A stretch of 64,000 nt of DNA, from NCBI RefSeq assembly GCF_018918075.1, contig NZ_JAHLPW010000006.1:145389-209388 (forward strand), read 5' to 3'. Positions 1 to 8,665 of the stretch are shown in pieces. Made by a program: the position numbers and the translations under genes. This stretch comes from Virgibacillus sp. MSJ-26. GTDB taxonomy: Bacteria; Bacillota; Bacilli; Bacillales; Amphibacillaceae. Each line of letters opens with the position of its first letter. Position 1 is the stretch's first letter. The notes under the pieces are model-generated. The model did not search any database. It worked only from the letters and a program-made list of their open reading frames with translations, and was not told the DNA's origin.

Positions 1-685
1 CAATTAGCTTCCCATCGTCAGCAGCATCGAAAGCACCCGCATATTGAACTTTAACATCAATGTCAGGGTTAACTGATTTAGCACCTGCAACAAAACCTAC
101 TTCAAATGCTTTAATTATATCTGATTCAACTCCACCGATAAATCCTAATTTATCAGTATTAGTTTTATGAGCTGCTGCAACACCAGCTAAAAATGAACTT
201 TCATTATCAGCAAAAGTAATACTTGCTACATTATCCCCTTCAACTACAGCGTCAACAATAGCAAAGTGGTTATCTGGATTCTGATCAGCAATTTTTCCAA
301 TTGCATCTTCTAATTTAAAACCAATACCAAATAATAGATCATAATCATCACGAACTAAGCGTGTTAAGTTTGGTAGATAGTCGGCATCAGCTTCGGATTG
401 AGCATAATCAAATCCATCACCTTTTTCAAGACCATGTTCTTCACCCCAGGCTTGCAAGCCTTCCCAAGCAGACTGGTTAAATGATTTATCATCGACCCCA
501 CCAACATCGGTTACAAGAGCTGCCTTAAAATCAGTATCTCCGCCATCTTCCTCTGTTGCTTCATTATCCGCATTGTCTTGCCCTGCGTCCGATTCACCTT
601 CATCATTCGACCCGCCGCAAGCTGCTAAAATAAAACCTAAACTAAGTAAAACTGTTAATAATAATATGAACTTACTTTTTCTCAA
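1..685 (-). CDS. BMP-family (PnrA/BmpA-like) substrate-binding lipoprotein, 3' part outside window
   Basis: This is the first 228 codons of an extracellular solute-binding lipoprotein of the basic membrane protein family, whose characterised members bind purine nucleosides for an ABC importer. The start is a TTG at 685, eight bases after GGGAGG; no ATG fits. Residues 1-22 are a signal peptide ending in the lipobox LAAC, so Cys23 should be lipidated. A Gly/Asp/Glu-rich linker follows, then the family signature around residues 50-65 (DVGGVDDKSFNQ). The reading frame is open to the window edge, so the C-terminal lobe is not seen. It lies just downstream of a GntR regulator. In related Bacillaceae this position holds a nucleoside-type ABC transporter operon. 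The substrate is inferred from family, not seen. Confidence 0.9.
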   Translation of the reverse strand, partial: MRKSKFILLLTVLLSLGFILAACGGSNDEGESDAGQDNADNEATEEDGGDTDFKAALVTDVGGVDDKSFNQSAWEGLQAWGEEHGLEKGDGFDYAQSEADADYLPNLTRLVRDDYDLLFGIGFKLEDAIGKIADQNPDNHFAIVDAVVEGDNVASITFADNESSFLAGVAAAHKTNTDKLGFIGGVESDIIKAFEVGFVAGAKSVNPDIDVKVQYAGAFDAADDGKLI

Positions 686-728
686 GGTAATTTCCTCCCT
701 TATTTTGATCTAATAGATTAATTGAACA

Positions 729-773
729 TTCACTTAATATTCCCAGGATCACCTCCTTCATTCATTGAGTGAA
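729..773 (-). promoter_or_regulatory. Hairpin whose loop carries a perfect anti-SD complement, between ymfC and the lipoprotein gene
   Basis: On the minus strand, 765-773 can pair with 729-737 (nine pairs, one G-U). The 27-base loop holds AAGGAGGTGATCC (746-758), an exact complement of the 16S rRNA 3' tail. No ATG, GTG or TTG lies at normal distance after it. The lipoprotein gene has its own SD further on. Role unknown: it could be a standby ribosome site, a transcript stabiliser or the relic of a lost small gene. Confidence 0.4.
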
Positions 774-778
774 AACCC

Positions 779-1504
779 TTACAATCTCTTCCTTAATACA
801 TGGAAGCTAAAGCGATCTGAACGGAAATAATTCGCTGAATATAGAAATGCTTCATCATCTTCTGTATAATGCATTTGCTTTAGCAGTAATAAAGATTGAT
901 CGGAACTGCACTTTAATATGTCATAAATTTCCGGATGATAACTTACAGGTTCTATATAGGTAACTGCATAGGTGATTCTTTTTTTTGCTTGGTCTTCAAT
1001 TAATTTAAAGATTGAATCTTCTTTATGAGCTGCCTCTAATGAAATTAAGCCTTCCGGAATTTTATCAATACAAAATACAACAGGATCATTATTAGCAGTT
1101 CGAATACGTTCAATCTTGGCAACCTTTTTCAAGTGCTGATTATTGAATTTATTACAATCGTCCTTTGTTGCATCAATTTGCTCAATTGATAGAAATTGGA
1201 CACCAGGATTTTTACCAGACTCCTTAATCATATGTGTTACACTAGTTAACTCTTCAATACCGGAAGTGAAAACTGGCTTAGGATTAACAAAAGTCCCTAC
1301 TCCATGGCGGCGCGTAACGACATTGTCCTCCTCTAGTATTCTTAAAGCTTCCCTTAACGTCGCTCGTGAAACACCTAGCATTTTGGAAAGATCGAACTCG
1401 GATGGTAACTTTTCATTTTCCTTATAGTTTCCTTTTTCAATTTCTCGTTTAATTCTATCAATAACTTGTAAATATAAATGGCGAGAATCTGATTTAATAG
1501 TCAT
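779..1504 (-). CDS. ymfC: GntR/HutC-family transcriptional regulator (YmfC-like)
   Basis: A 241-residue regulator with an N-terminal winged helix-turn-helix (about residues 10-75; the recognition part reads LSKMLGVSRATLREALRILEE, followed by the wing RRHGVGTFV) and a C-terminal UTRA effector-binding domain (about 95-240). This is the HutC subfamily layout, whose members sense small metabolites. It starts with ATG five bases after a GGGGGG tract. It lies between spoIIIE and a BMP lipoprotein gene, the place of ymfC in B. subtilis. A palindrome overlaps the -35 of its own promoter, which suggests autoregulation and probable control of the downstream transporter. The effector is unknown; a nucleoside or derived sugar would fit the neighbour. 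Confidence 0.88.
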   Translation of the reverse strand: MTIKSDSRHLYLQVIDRIKREIEKGNYKENEKLPSEFDLSKMLGVSRATLREALRILEEDNVVTRRHGVGTFVNPKPVFTSGIEELTSVTHMIKESGKNPGVQFLSIEQIDATKDDCNKFNNQHLKKVAKIERIRTANNDPVVFCIDKIPEGLISLEAAHKEDSIFKLIEDQAKKRITYAVTYIEPVSYHPEIYDILKCSSDQSLLLLKQMHYTEDDEAFLYSANYFRSDRFSFHVLRKRL

Positions 1505-1515
1505 GACAGCCCCCC

Positions 1516-1544
1516 TTTATGTAAACAGTTTAACTTGATGTCAG
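1516..1544 (-). promoter_or_regulatory. Putative SigmaA promoter of ymfC
   Basis: On the minus strand the -35 CTGACA (1539-1544) and -10 CATAAA (1516-1521) are separated by 17 bases, ending just before the ymfC SD. The match is five of six and four of six to consensus. The -35 lies inside the palindrome at 1538-1555. Confidence 0.5.
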
Positions 1545-1555
1545 ACATCTGACGT
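1538..1555. promoter_or_regulatory. Operator-like palindrome overlapping the ymfC -35
   Basis: GTCAGA-CA-TCTGAC is a perfect palindrome (1540-1553). With one more base pair on each side and one mismatch it extends to 1538-1555. Size and position fit a GntR-family dimer site acting as an autorepression operator. No second copy was seen before the lipoprotein gene. Confidence 0.5.
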
Positions 1556-1737
1556 ATGACGGCCTTCTAGAACTAATATACCATTAATTCATTTAAATTA
1601 AAACAGTTATAGGGCGAAAATCATAATTTTTTATCGGAAATAATCGAATGAGATTTAATTATATTTTTTATAAATATGTTTACCTCATTTCAGAATATCT
1701 TTCAATCATAATAACTAGTATTTTATGCAGACAACAT

Positions 1738-1780
1738 AACATGACCTATCCTTATATTGTGTGTATAGGCAGGTCATGTT
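1738..1780. terminator. Long inverted repeat after spoIIIE, possible terminator
   Basis: AACATGACCT (1738-1747) is repeated inverted as AGGTCATGTT (1771-1780). Partial pairing continues toward the loop. It lies about 55 bases after the spoIIIE stop. On the minus strand the downstream flank is not T-rich, so intrinsic termination is uncertain; a transcript end-stabilising hairpin is as likely. Confidence 0.4.
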
Positions 1781-1834
1781 AAGTGCTGTTTATTTTATGT
1801 TGACTTTAATAATTACTCTCATCTGTTTAAACGA

Positions 1835-4114
1835 TTATGAAGGTAATTCTTCAGATGTTTGTGAGATAAGCACAGTTCTAGGTTTACTTCCTTCATAAGG
1901 GCCAACCACTCCGCGATCTTCCATGGCGTCAATCAACCTGGCTGCTCTGGTATAGCCGATTCGAAATCTACGTTGCAACATTGAAACACTAGCAGTCTGC
2001 ATTTCTACTACTAGCTGTACAGCATCTTCGTATATTTCATCGTCAACTTCAGATTTTACTTCGTTTGTGTCTTCTGGAATCATTTCTTCCTGGTACGATG
2101 CTTTTTGTTGGTCTACACAGTGATCAACAATTCGTTCCACTTCATTGTCAGATAAGAAAGCACCCTGTACTCTTGTTGGTTTTGAATCACCTACAGGCAT
2201 GAATAGCATATCACCGCGTCCTAATAATTTTTCGGCCCCACCTGAGTCTAGTATCGTTCTAGAATCTGTTTGAGAAGATACACTGAAAGCTATTCTAGAA
2301 GGTATATTGGCTTTAATAACCCCTGTAATGACATCAACAGAGGGACGTTGTGTAGCAATAATCAAGTGAATTCCTGCCGCTCTCGCCATTTGCGCTAGTC
2401 TTGTAATTGCGTCTTCTACATCACTAGAGGCGACCATCATTAAATCAGCAAGCTCGTCTACTAATACTACAATATAAGGAAGATGTGGTTGATCATCCTC
2501 GGACACCTCGTTATATTTTTGAATATACTCATTATAACCCTCTATGTTTCTTGTCCCACTGTCAGAGAATAACTCATAACGACGCTCCATCTCTGCTACA
2601 ACCTTTTGCAAGGCACGAGCTGCTTTTTTAGGATCAGTCACAACCGGAGCAAGTAAATGAGGTATTCCATTGTAAACGTTTAGTTCAACTTTTTTCGGGT
2701 CAATCATCATCATTTTTACTTCATGTGGTTTTGCACGCATTAAAATAGTCGTTATAATCCCATTGACACAAACACTTTTCCCGCTTCCAGTAGCTCCAGC
2801 TATTAATAAGTGAGGCATTTTATTCAACTCTGCCACCACTGCATCACCAGAAATATCCCTTCCCAAAGCTACTAATAGTTTTGAAGAATGGTTGTTTATC
2901 GTACTGTCGATAACTTCTCTTAGAGAAACCATAGCAACTTCTTGATTCGGAACTTCAATCCCTACTGCTGATTTTCCTGGGATTGGTGCTTCAATTCTAA
3001 TATCTTTTGCCGCAAGAGCCAATGCTAAATCGTCATGTAAACTGACTATTCTACTGACTTTCACACCAGCTTCAGGCGCAACTTCATATTTGGTCACGGC
3101 CGGACCTACATGTACTTTAGTTACTCTGGCCTTAACACCAAAACTTTGGAATGTCTTTTCTAATTTCCTTACTGTTGCTTGGATTTGAGACTTTTCTTGT
3201 TGCTGGGAATTATAGGCAGGCTCTGCCAAGAGATCTAAAGCTGGAAGAACATATTCATAGTTCTCTGATTCGATAAGCGGTAAAGAATCAGACAAGGCTT
3301 TTTCATCTTGATCCTCTTTCACTCCATTATTTTCGCTTGATTCTAGTTCATCCTGAGACCTAATTTCTTTCTCATTCATAGAATAGGCTACCTCGACGAA
3401 ATCATCAATGTCTGGTTCAGGATTAGCGTTTGAATCTGAAGTTTTGTTAATTTCTGGTGTCGATATCTCGATATTTTTCAAAGCTTTCTTTTCTTCTCTA
3501 TTACTCTGCCATTTATTCTTAACTCTACTATAAATACCAGTTATTTTAGACATAAGTTTTGAAAATAAGTCTCCCAAAGAATACTCTGTCATAAAGATAA
3601 ATCCTATTATCATAGAAAAAACAGCAACAATTTTTGCTCCAGCAGATGAAAATAAATAATAACAAAAAGTAAAGCTTATGGCTCCCACCATACCTCCACC
3701 TATATTTGTGGCAGGGCCTTGCCCATTTAAAAAGGCTGTAAAATAATGCCAAGTGGCTTTTATAATAGAAATTTCTCCAATATTAATCAGACGTTCGAAA
3801 GTTTGAATGTGGGTTAGTAATAATATCCCAAATAAAAATATGTAAAATCCAATAATTTTTTTATGTGTGAAGTCAGGATAACGCCTTTTAATAAGTAACA
3901 TGATACCAGTAATGAATAAAAAAATAGGAGCGACAAAATACCATATACCTAAGAAAAAGCGAAAAATATTCTCTAATCCTCCCGGTATTGCTCCATCACT
4001 AATCACACTAGCACCACTACCAAAGACAGCTAGAAATATAAAAAGAAGTCCCAAAAGTTCATGTTTCACTTTATTTTTTAAATTATTCTTCCTTTTTCTT
4101 CGCTTTTTAGCCAT
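1835..4114 (-). CDS. spoIIIE: DNA translocase SpoIIIE/FtsK
   Basis: A 759-residue membrane-anchored ATPase that pumps chromosomal DNA through the division septum, in Bacillaceae mainly into the forespore. A basic N-terminus is followed by about four hydrophobic segments (roughly 19-40, 50-76, 86-102, 140-175) and an acidic, variable linker (about 205-305). The motor domain carries Walker A GATGSGKS (440-447) and Walker B VDELAD (552-557). A winged-helix gamma domain that reads orienting DNA sequences lies at about 693-745. The length is close to B. subtilis SpoIIIE (787). A GGAG lies about nine bases before the ATG. The gene follows ylzJ after a possible terminator, so it probably has its own promoter. 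Confidence 0.96.
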   Translation of the reverse strand: MAKKRRKRKNNLKNKVKHELLGLLFIFLAVFGSGASVISDGAIPGGLENIFRFFLGIWYFVAPIFLFITGIMLLIKRRYPDFTHKKIIGFYIFLFGILLLTHIQTFERLINIGEISIIKATWHYFTAFLNGQGPATNIGGGMVGAISFTFCYYLFSSAGAKIVAVFSMIIGFIFMTEYSLGDLFSKLMSKITGIYSRVKNKWQSNREEKKALKNIEISTPEINKTSDSNANPEPDIDDFVEVAYSMNEKEIRSQDELESSENNGVKEDQDEKALSDSLPLIESENYEYVLPALDLLAEPAYNSQQQEKSQIQATVRKLEKTFQSFGVKARVTKVHVGPAVTKYEVAPEAGVKVSRIVSLHDDLALALAAKDIRIEAPIPGKSAVGIEVPNQEVAMVSLREVIDSTINNHSSKLLVALGRDISGDAVVAELNKMPHLLIAGATGSGKSVCVNGIITTILMRAKPHEVKMMMIDPKKVELNVYNGIPHLLAPVVTDPKKAARALQKVVAEMERRYELFSDSGTRNIEGYNEYIQKYNEVSEDDQPHLPYIVVLVDELADLMMVASSDVEDAITRLAQMARAAGIHLIIATQRPSVDVITGVIKANIPSRIAFSVSSQTDSRTILDSGGAEKLLGRGDMLFMPVGDSKPTRVQGAFLSDNEVERIVDHCVDQQKASYQEEMIPEDTNEVKSEVDDEIYEDAVQLVVEMQTASVSMLQRRFRIGYTRAARLIDAMEDRGVVGPYEGSKPRTVLISQTSEELPS

Positions 4115-4154
4115 TAAGTATCACTCCAAAAGATAAAACTACATTAATAACAGA

Positions 4155-4180
4155 ACCCCCTGCACCAAAGCAAAGGGGGA
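4155..4180 (-). terminator. Putative terminator after tepA-ylzJ
   Basis: CCCCCT and AGGGGG arms (4156-4161 and 4174-4179) form a G/C-rich stem. On the minus strand it is followed by TTCTGTTATT. It lies 65-90 bases after the ylzJ stop and before the spoIIIE SD. Confidence 0.5.
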
Positions 4181-4242
4181 TATGGATTCATAATCTTAGT
4201 ATAGCATAAATGGCTGTGAAGTTAAGATGAAAATAGACTAGC

Positions 4243-4452
4243 TTAACCTTTAAATGTAGTACCTGGATTAAATGTTGCATCCATAAAATCGTGAGGATCA
4301 GTTGATAATAACTGTAATAATTCATATGAACCACTTGAAGTCTCTTCTACATATAACATTTTACCGTTATGTGTGACACAACAACGCTTATTATATGTGT
4401 CTTCCGAGGTAGGAAATATATCTGTTTCAGATAATGGTGTATACAAAATCAT
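4243..4452 (-). CDS. ylzJ: YlzJ-like small protein
   Basis: A 69-residue protein starting [14 protein letters not shown], typical of the YlzJ family found next to tepA in Bacillaceae. No signal peptide or membrane segment is visible. A Tyr- and Cys-containing central part ([17 protein letters not shown]) precedes a C-terminus rich in Asp and Phe. Its ATG overlaps the tepA stop as ATGA, so the two genes are translationally coupled. The function is not established; the coupling suggests a role linked to TepA. Confidence 0.85.
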   Translation of the reverse strand: MILYTPLSETDIFPTSEDTYNKRCCVTHNGKMLYVEETSSGSYELLQLLSTDPHDFMDATFNPGTTFKG

Positions 4453-5198
4453 TGGATGACCCCTTTCTGTCCTGTTTGATTTTCATCAATAAACTGATTA
4501 ACTTTTTTCATGGCATTTTTAACGCCCCCGACTTCATCAATTAAGCCGTATTCAACTGCATCTTCTCCAACGACATTTGTACCTATATCTCGTGTTAGAT
4601 TTCCTTTTGCAAACATAAGCTCTTTAAATTTCTCTTCTTTAATGTTTGAATGAGAGACAACAAATTGAATAACTCTTTCTTGCATTTTATCTAAGTATTC
4701 AAAAGTTTGCGGCACACCAATAACTAACCCGGTTAGTCTGATAGGATGAATGGTCATTGTAGCTGTCGGAACGATAAAAGAATAATCTGAAGCTACGGCA
4801 ATCGGTACGCCTATTGAATGCCCTCCACCTAAAACGATAGAGACGGTAGGTTTTGAGATAGAAGCAATCATTTCCGATAATGCAAGTCCAGCCTCAACAT
4901 CTCCGCCTACTGTGTTTAAAATAATTACTAATCCTTCTATTTTTGGATTTTGTTCAATTGCTATTAATTGTGGGAGAACATGCTCATATTTTGTAGTTTT
5001 ATTTTGTGGTGGTAGTTGAACATGTCCTTCTATTTGTCCGATAATTGATAAAACATGTATATTTGAATCAGGAGCTTGTGGAACATTCGTTTGTCCTAAT
5101 TGTTGAATTTTTTCAACCAATGATGACGATTTCGGCTGATTTTCCTCCTCTTTTTCCTCTCGCTCATCTTTATTTTGCAATCCTTTATTCTCATCCAT
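4449..5198 (-). CDS. tepA: ClpP-like serine protease TepA (YmfB)
   Basis: A 249-residue protease of the ClpP fold, known in B. subtilis as translocation-enhancing protein TepA and implicated in protein export and small spore protein turnover. The N-terminal 45 residues are charged and low in complexity. The ClpP-like core runs from about 47 to 235. Candidate catalytic residues are Ser128 in GGGHSIG, His151 in TIHPIR and Asp204 in TRDIG. No signal peptide is evident, so it is likely cytoplasmic or peripheral. An AAGGAG lies about 12 bases before the ATG. A strong dapA terminator precedes the gene, so it needs its own promoter. In B. subtilis rnjB lies between dapA and tepA; here it is absent. 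Confidence 0.93.
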   Translation of the reverse strand: MDENKGLQNKDEREEKEEENQPKSSSLVEKIQQLGQTNVPQAPDSNIHVLSIIGQIEGHVQLPPQNKTTKYEHVLPQLIAIEQNPKIEGLVIILNTVGGDVEAGLALSEMIASISKPTVSIVLGGGHSIGVPIAVASDYSFIVPTATMTIHPIRLTGLVIGVPQTFEYLDKMQERVIQFVVSHSNIKEEKFKELMFAKGNLTRDIGTNVVGEDAVEYGLIDEVGGVKNAMKKVNQFIDENQTGQKGVIQ

Positions 5199-5285
5199 TA
5201 TCTAGGAACACTCCTTCTATTCTATAATCTGTCTTTAGTATGTTCCTAATCAAAAAAATAATGTGTTATATAGTTACTCAAATAA

Positions 5286-5320
5286 AAACATAAGAAAAAG
5301 CATCGATTTAAATCGATGCT
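5286..5320 (-). terminator. Rho-independent terminator after dapA
   Basis: AGCATCGA and TCGATGCT arms (5299-5306 and 5313-5320) form a perfect palindrome. On the minus strand CTTTTTCTTATG follows. It starts about 20 bases after the dapA stop and ends the dap transcript before tepA. Confidence 0.87.
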
Positions 5321-5341
5321 CAATCTCTCATTTACTGTAAT

Positions 5342-6211
5342 TTAAATTTCATCAATTATCTTCTGTAAATTTTCTTTTTCTGATTCTGTTAATTCAACAA
5401 GGGGCAAGCGAACACCGCCAACTTCAATGCCTCTCATTTGCAAGGCAGCTTTTACAGGGACGGGTGAAGGGGCCTTGAATAATCCAGTCATAATAGGAAG
5501 CAATTGGCGATGTATTTCGGCTGCTTCCTGCACATTTCCTGCAATAAATGCTTTTATCATCGATTGCATTTCATTACCGATAATATGAGAAGAGACAGAG
5601 ACAACACCTTGTGTTCCCACAGCCATCAACGGCAACGTCAATCCATCCTCACCACTATAAACCGTAAATTTTTTATCTGTATTCTCAATTATGTCACATA
5701 CTTGATTAAAGTCTCCACTGGCATCTTTTACGGAAACAATATTATCAATTTTACTTAAATCTATAATCGTTTCTCCAGACATATTGACAGATGATCTACC
5801 TGGAATATTATACAACATAATAGGGAGAGATGTTTCTTCTGCAATTGACTTAAAGTGTTGATATAAACCTTGTTGGTTAGGTTTATTATAATACGGTGTG
5901 ACGAGCATAATACCATCGACACCACATTTTTCAGCTTCTTTAGTTAAGGCAATCGTAGAAGCTGTATTGTTACTTCCTGTACCAGCGATGACAGGAACCC
6001 GTTTATTAACAGCTTTTACAACATGTTGATACAATTTTATTTTTTCAGTCTCAGATAAGGTTGGAGACTCCCCAGTCGTTCCTGTAATGACCAAACCTTC
6101 TGTACCATTAGCGAGAAGATAATCAATTAGTATAGTCGTTTGTTCAAAATCAACATTACCTCGGTTGTCAAAGGGAGTTACCATTGCTGTTAAAACTTTA
6201 CCAAAATCCAT
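5342..6211 (-). CDS. dapA: 4-hydroxy-tetrahydrodipicolinate synthase
   Basis: A 289-residue class I aldolase-fold enzyme that condenses pyruvate with aspartate semialdehyde. It is the first committed step to diaminopimelate, lysine and dipicolinate. The Schiff-base lysine is Lys162 in VSVKDASGD; the proton-relay Tyr134 lies in LYNIPGRSS and Thr45 in GTTGES. The TIM barrel fills about 1-225 and the C-terminal helical part follows. It is the last gene of the run dpaA-dpaB-asd-dapG-dapA, which supplies dipicolinate for the spore core, and is closed by a strong terminator. Confidence 0.97.
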   Translation of the reverse strand: MDFGKVLTAMVTPFDNRGNVDFEQTTILIDYLLANGTEGLVITGTTGESPTLSETEKIKLYQHVVKAVNKRVPVIAGTGSNNTASTIALTKEAEKCGVDGIMLVTPYYNKPNQQGLYQHFKSIAEETSLPIMLYNIPGRSSVNMSGETIIDLSKIDNIVSVKDASGDFNQVCDIIENTDKKFTVYSGEDGLTLPLMAVGTQGVVSVSSHIIGNEMQSMIKAFIAGNVQEAAEIHRQLLPIMTGLFKAPSPVPVKAALQMRGIEVGGVRLPLVELTESEKENLQKIIDEI

Positions 6212-6288
6212 GACAATCCACCTTCTTTCTATGCACTCAATATCTGCTATGCCATGATTTTATTTGGACGAATTCCCGTCATCTTTAC

Positions 6289-7521
6289 TTATTGAAAGGA
6301 TTTTATGCCATTGCTAAGTTCAAATACATCATGTAAGGCATTAACAGTTTTATTCAAATCTCTTTCATGCACAAGGACCCATATCGTCGTATTACTATCG
6401 GCAGATTGCAGTATTTTTACGCCCTTAGCTGTTAAAGATCCAACGATACGAGCCGCAACTCCTGGCATGCCTGTCATACCAGCTCCTACAGCAGATACTT
6501 TCGCACAATTTTTCATTACTTCAGGATGAAGGTCTAATTCGTTTAAGACACTGATAGTTTTCTCTGTCAAATTATTCGGAACCGTATATATCACTTCATT
6601 TGGTGATATATTAATAAAGTCAACAGATATTCCAGCATCAGCCATCGCTTTGAAAATATCCGCCTGTAATTGATGAGTCTGATCTTCTGTGTAAATTTTA
6701 ATCTGTGAAATAGATGTTAAATGGGCAATTCCTGTAATTAATCGATCTGAAACATCCATTCCAAGTTCATGAACTCTAGAAGCAGTCACTAATGTACCTT
6801 CATCTTTCGTATAAGTTGACCTCACACGCATTGGAATTTCAGCTTGCATTGCCATTTCAACTGCACGAGGATGCACAACTTTCGCTCCTTGATAGGCAAG
6901 ATTACAAATTTCAGTATAGGTGACGACATCCAACTGATGAGCACTCTTTACAACACGTGGGTCAGCCGTCATAATTCCATTAACATCTGTGAAAATTTCA
7001 ATTCTCTCAGCATTAACCGCTGCACCAAGAGCTGCTGCAGTGGTATCACTGCCACCACGACCAATTGTTGTTATTTCTCCATCTTCTGTAGCACCTTGGA
7101 AACCAGCTACCACCACAACATCATGATTTTCTAACTCTTTCAAAATTCGTTTAGGCTTAACTTGCTTAATTTTAGCTTGGTTAAAATTACTATTTGTTAC
7201 TATTCCTGCTTGTGCCCCTGTTAAGGCAGTGGCGTTAACATGATTTTCTTTTAGTTCATTGGACAAGACAACTGAAGCTATAGTTTCACCACATGACAAT
7301 AATAAGTCCAATTCTCTATTCGAACTATTGCTAGCGGGAAAATTAACCATTTCTAATAATGCATCTGTGGAGTATGGATCGGGTTTTCGTCCCAATGCAG
7401 ATACCACAATAACTAATTTATATTCTTTTTCTAAAGCATCTTTAATGTGGTTAATAACGTGCTCACGATTTTCTTTTGATTTGACCGATGTTCCACCAAA
7501 CTTTTGAACAATGATTTGCAC
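6289..7521 (-). CDS. dapG: Aspartokinase I (DapG)
   Basis: A 410-residue monofunctional aspartokinase that phosphorylates L-aspartate, feeding asd and dapA. The N-terminal kinase domain opens with VQKFGGTSV and carries the GRGGSDTTA motif near residue 155. Two ACT domains at the C-terminus (about 260-400) are the allosteric part; the DapG isozyme of Bacillus is inhibited by diaminopimelate. I chose the GTG at 7521, preceded by GAGGTG at five bases, over the ATG at 7551, because family members start at this point. It sits between asd and dapA, as in B. subtilis. Confidence 0.95.
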   Translation of the reverse strand: MQIIVQKFGGTSVKSKENREHVINHIKDALEKEYKLVIVVSALGRKPDPYSTDALLEMVNFPASNSSNRELDLLLSCGETIASVVLSNELKENHVNATALTGAQAGIVTNSNFNQAKIKQVKPKRILKELENHDVVVVAGFQGATEDGEITTIGRGGSDTTAAALGAAVNAERIEIFTDVNGIMTADPRVVKSAHQLDVVTYTEICNLAYQGAKVVHPRAVEMAMQAEIPMRVRSTYTKDEGTLVTASRVHELGMDVSDRLITGIAHLTSISQIKIYTEDQTHQLQADIFKAMADAGISVDFINISPNEVIYTVPNNLTEKTISVLNELDLHPEVMKNCAKVSAVGAGMTGMPGVAARIVGSLTAKGVKILQSADSNTTIWVLVHERDLNKTVNALHDVFELSNGIKSFQ

Positions 7522-7576
7522 AATTACACCTCTGTTTGTAATTTTTATCATTTATATTTTATTATATTATAGTTGG

Positions 7577-8614
7577 TTACTTTTTAATAATATGTTCAGC
7601 AATTTGTACTGTGTTTAAAGCAGCACCTTTTATCAAGTTATCTGCTACAACCCAAAAGTGAAATCCATTAGGTCGGTCTAAGTCTTTTCTAACTCTCCCC
7701 ACAAATACTTCATCTTTATTTGCAGCAGATAAAGGCGTAGGATAAATCTGATTTTCAGGATCATCTTCTAAAATGACTCCTTGAGCTTCTTTTAGTACAT
7801 TCCAAATATCTGATACTTCTAAACTATCATCTTCAACTTCAATATAGATACTTTCTGCATGTGATGTGAAAAATGGCAATCTAACACAAGTAGCTGCAAC
7901 GGATAAATCTGGAGCATGCATAATTTTCTTGGTTTCGTTCACCATTTTTAACTCTTCCAACGTGTATCCACTTTCATCGAACATATCAATTTGGGGTAAT
8001 GCGTTAAATGCAATTGGATAATGCTTTTTGTCCCCTTTCACTGGTAATAAGTTAGCTCCCAAATTCTTATTATCCAGATAATCTTTTGATTGTTCTTTTA
8101 GTTCATCGCAAGCTTCAGCTCCTGCACCGGATACGGCTTGGTAAGTTGAAACAATGACTCGAGAAAGACCAAATGCTTCTTGAATAGGCTTTAAAGCCGC
8201 CACCATTTGTATAGTTGAACAATTAGGGTTAGCAATAATCCCTTCATGTTGCTCTATATCCTCAGGATTCACTTCTGGTACAATTAGTGGCACTTTTTCA
8301 TCCATACGAAAAGCACTAGTGTTATCAACGACAACAGCGCCACTTTCAACAGCAGATGAGGCAAGTTTTTCACTTATTGATCCTCCGGCTGAAAATAAAG
8401 CTATATCAATTCCATTAAAACTTTCAGTTGTCGCCTCTTCGATGGTTATTTCTTGATCTTTAAATTTCACCTTTTTACCTGCAGACCTTGATGAGGACAG
8501 AAGCTTTAGAGTATCAATGGGAAAGTTCCTATCCTCAAGTATTTTAGTTATAGTTTGACCAACTGCGCCAGTTGCTCCCACAATTGCAACATTATAGGTT
8601 GCTTTTGAATTCAT
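7577..8614 (-). CDS. asd: Aspartate-semialdehyde dehydrogenase
   Basis: A 345-residue NADPH-dependent enzyme that reduces aspartyl phosphate to aspartate semialdehyde, the branch point to lysine, threonine, methionine and dipicolinate. The NADP-binding loop GATGAVGQ is at 13-20 and the catalytic Cys132 is in NPNCST. The length matches the B. subtilis enzyme. The ATG follows GGGAAGGGAG at normal distance. It stands between dpaB and dapG with short gaps and no terminator visible on either side, so it is probably co-transcribed with them. Confidence 0.97.
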   Translation of the reverse strand: MNSKATYNVAIVGATGAVGQTITKILEDRNFPIDTLKLLSSSRSAGKKVKFKDQEITIEEATTESFNGIDIALFSAGGSISEKLASSAVESGAVVVDNTSAFRMDEKVPLIVPEVNPEDIEQHEGIIANPNCSTIQMVAALKPIQEAFGLSRVIVSTYQAVSGAGAEACDELKEQSKDYLDNKNLGANLLPVKGDKKHYPIAFNALPQIDMFDESGYTLEELKMVNETKKIMHAPDLSVAATCVRLPFFTSHAESIYIEVEDDSLEVSDIWNVLKEAQGVILEDDPENQIYPTPLSAANKDEVFVGRVRKDLDRPNGFHFWVVADNLIKGAALNTVQIAEHIIKK

Positions 8615-8665
8615 TTTTTTACTCCCTTCCCAAACAATAAATAAGATTTTTTATCTACTAACTTT

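Larger units (their letters stand above)
1505..1834. other. Non-coding gap between spoIIIE and ymfC
   Basis: About 330 AT-rich bases without a plausible gene. It holds the ymfC promoter and operator-like palindrome at its low-coordinate end and a long inverted repeat (1738-1780) nearer the spoIIIE stop. Nothing else could be supported. Confidence 0.7.
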
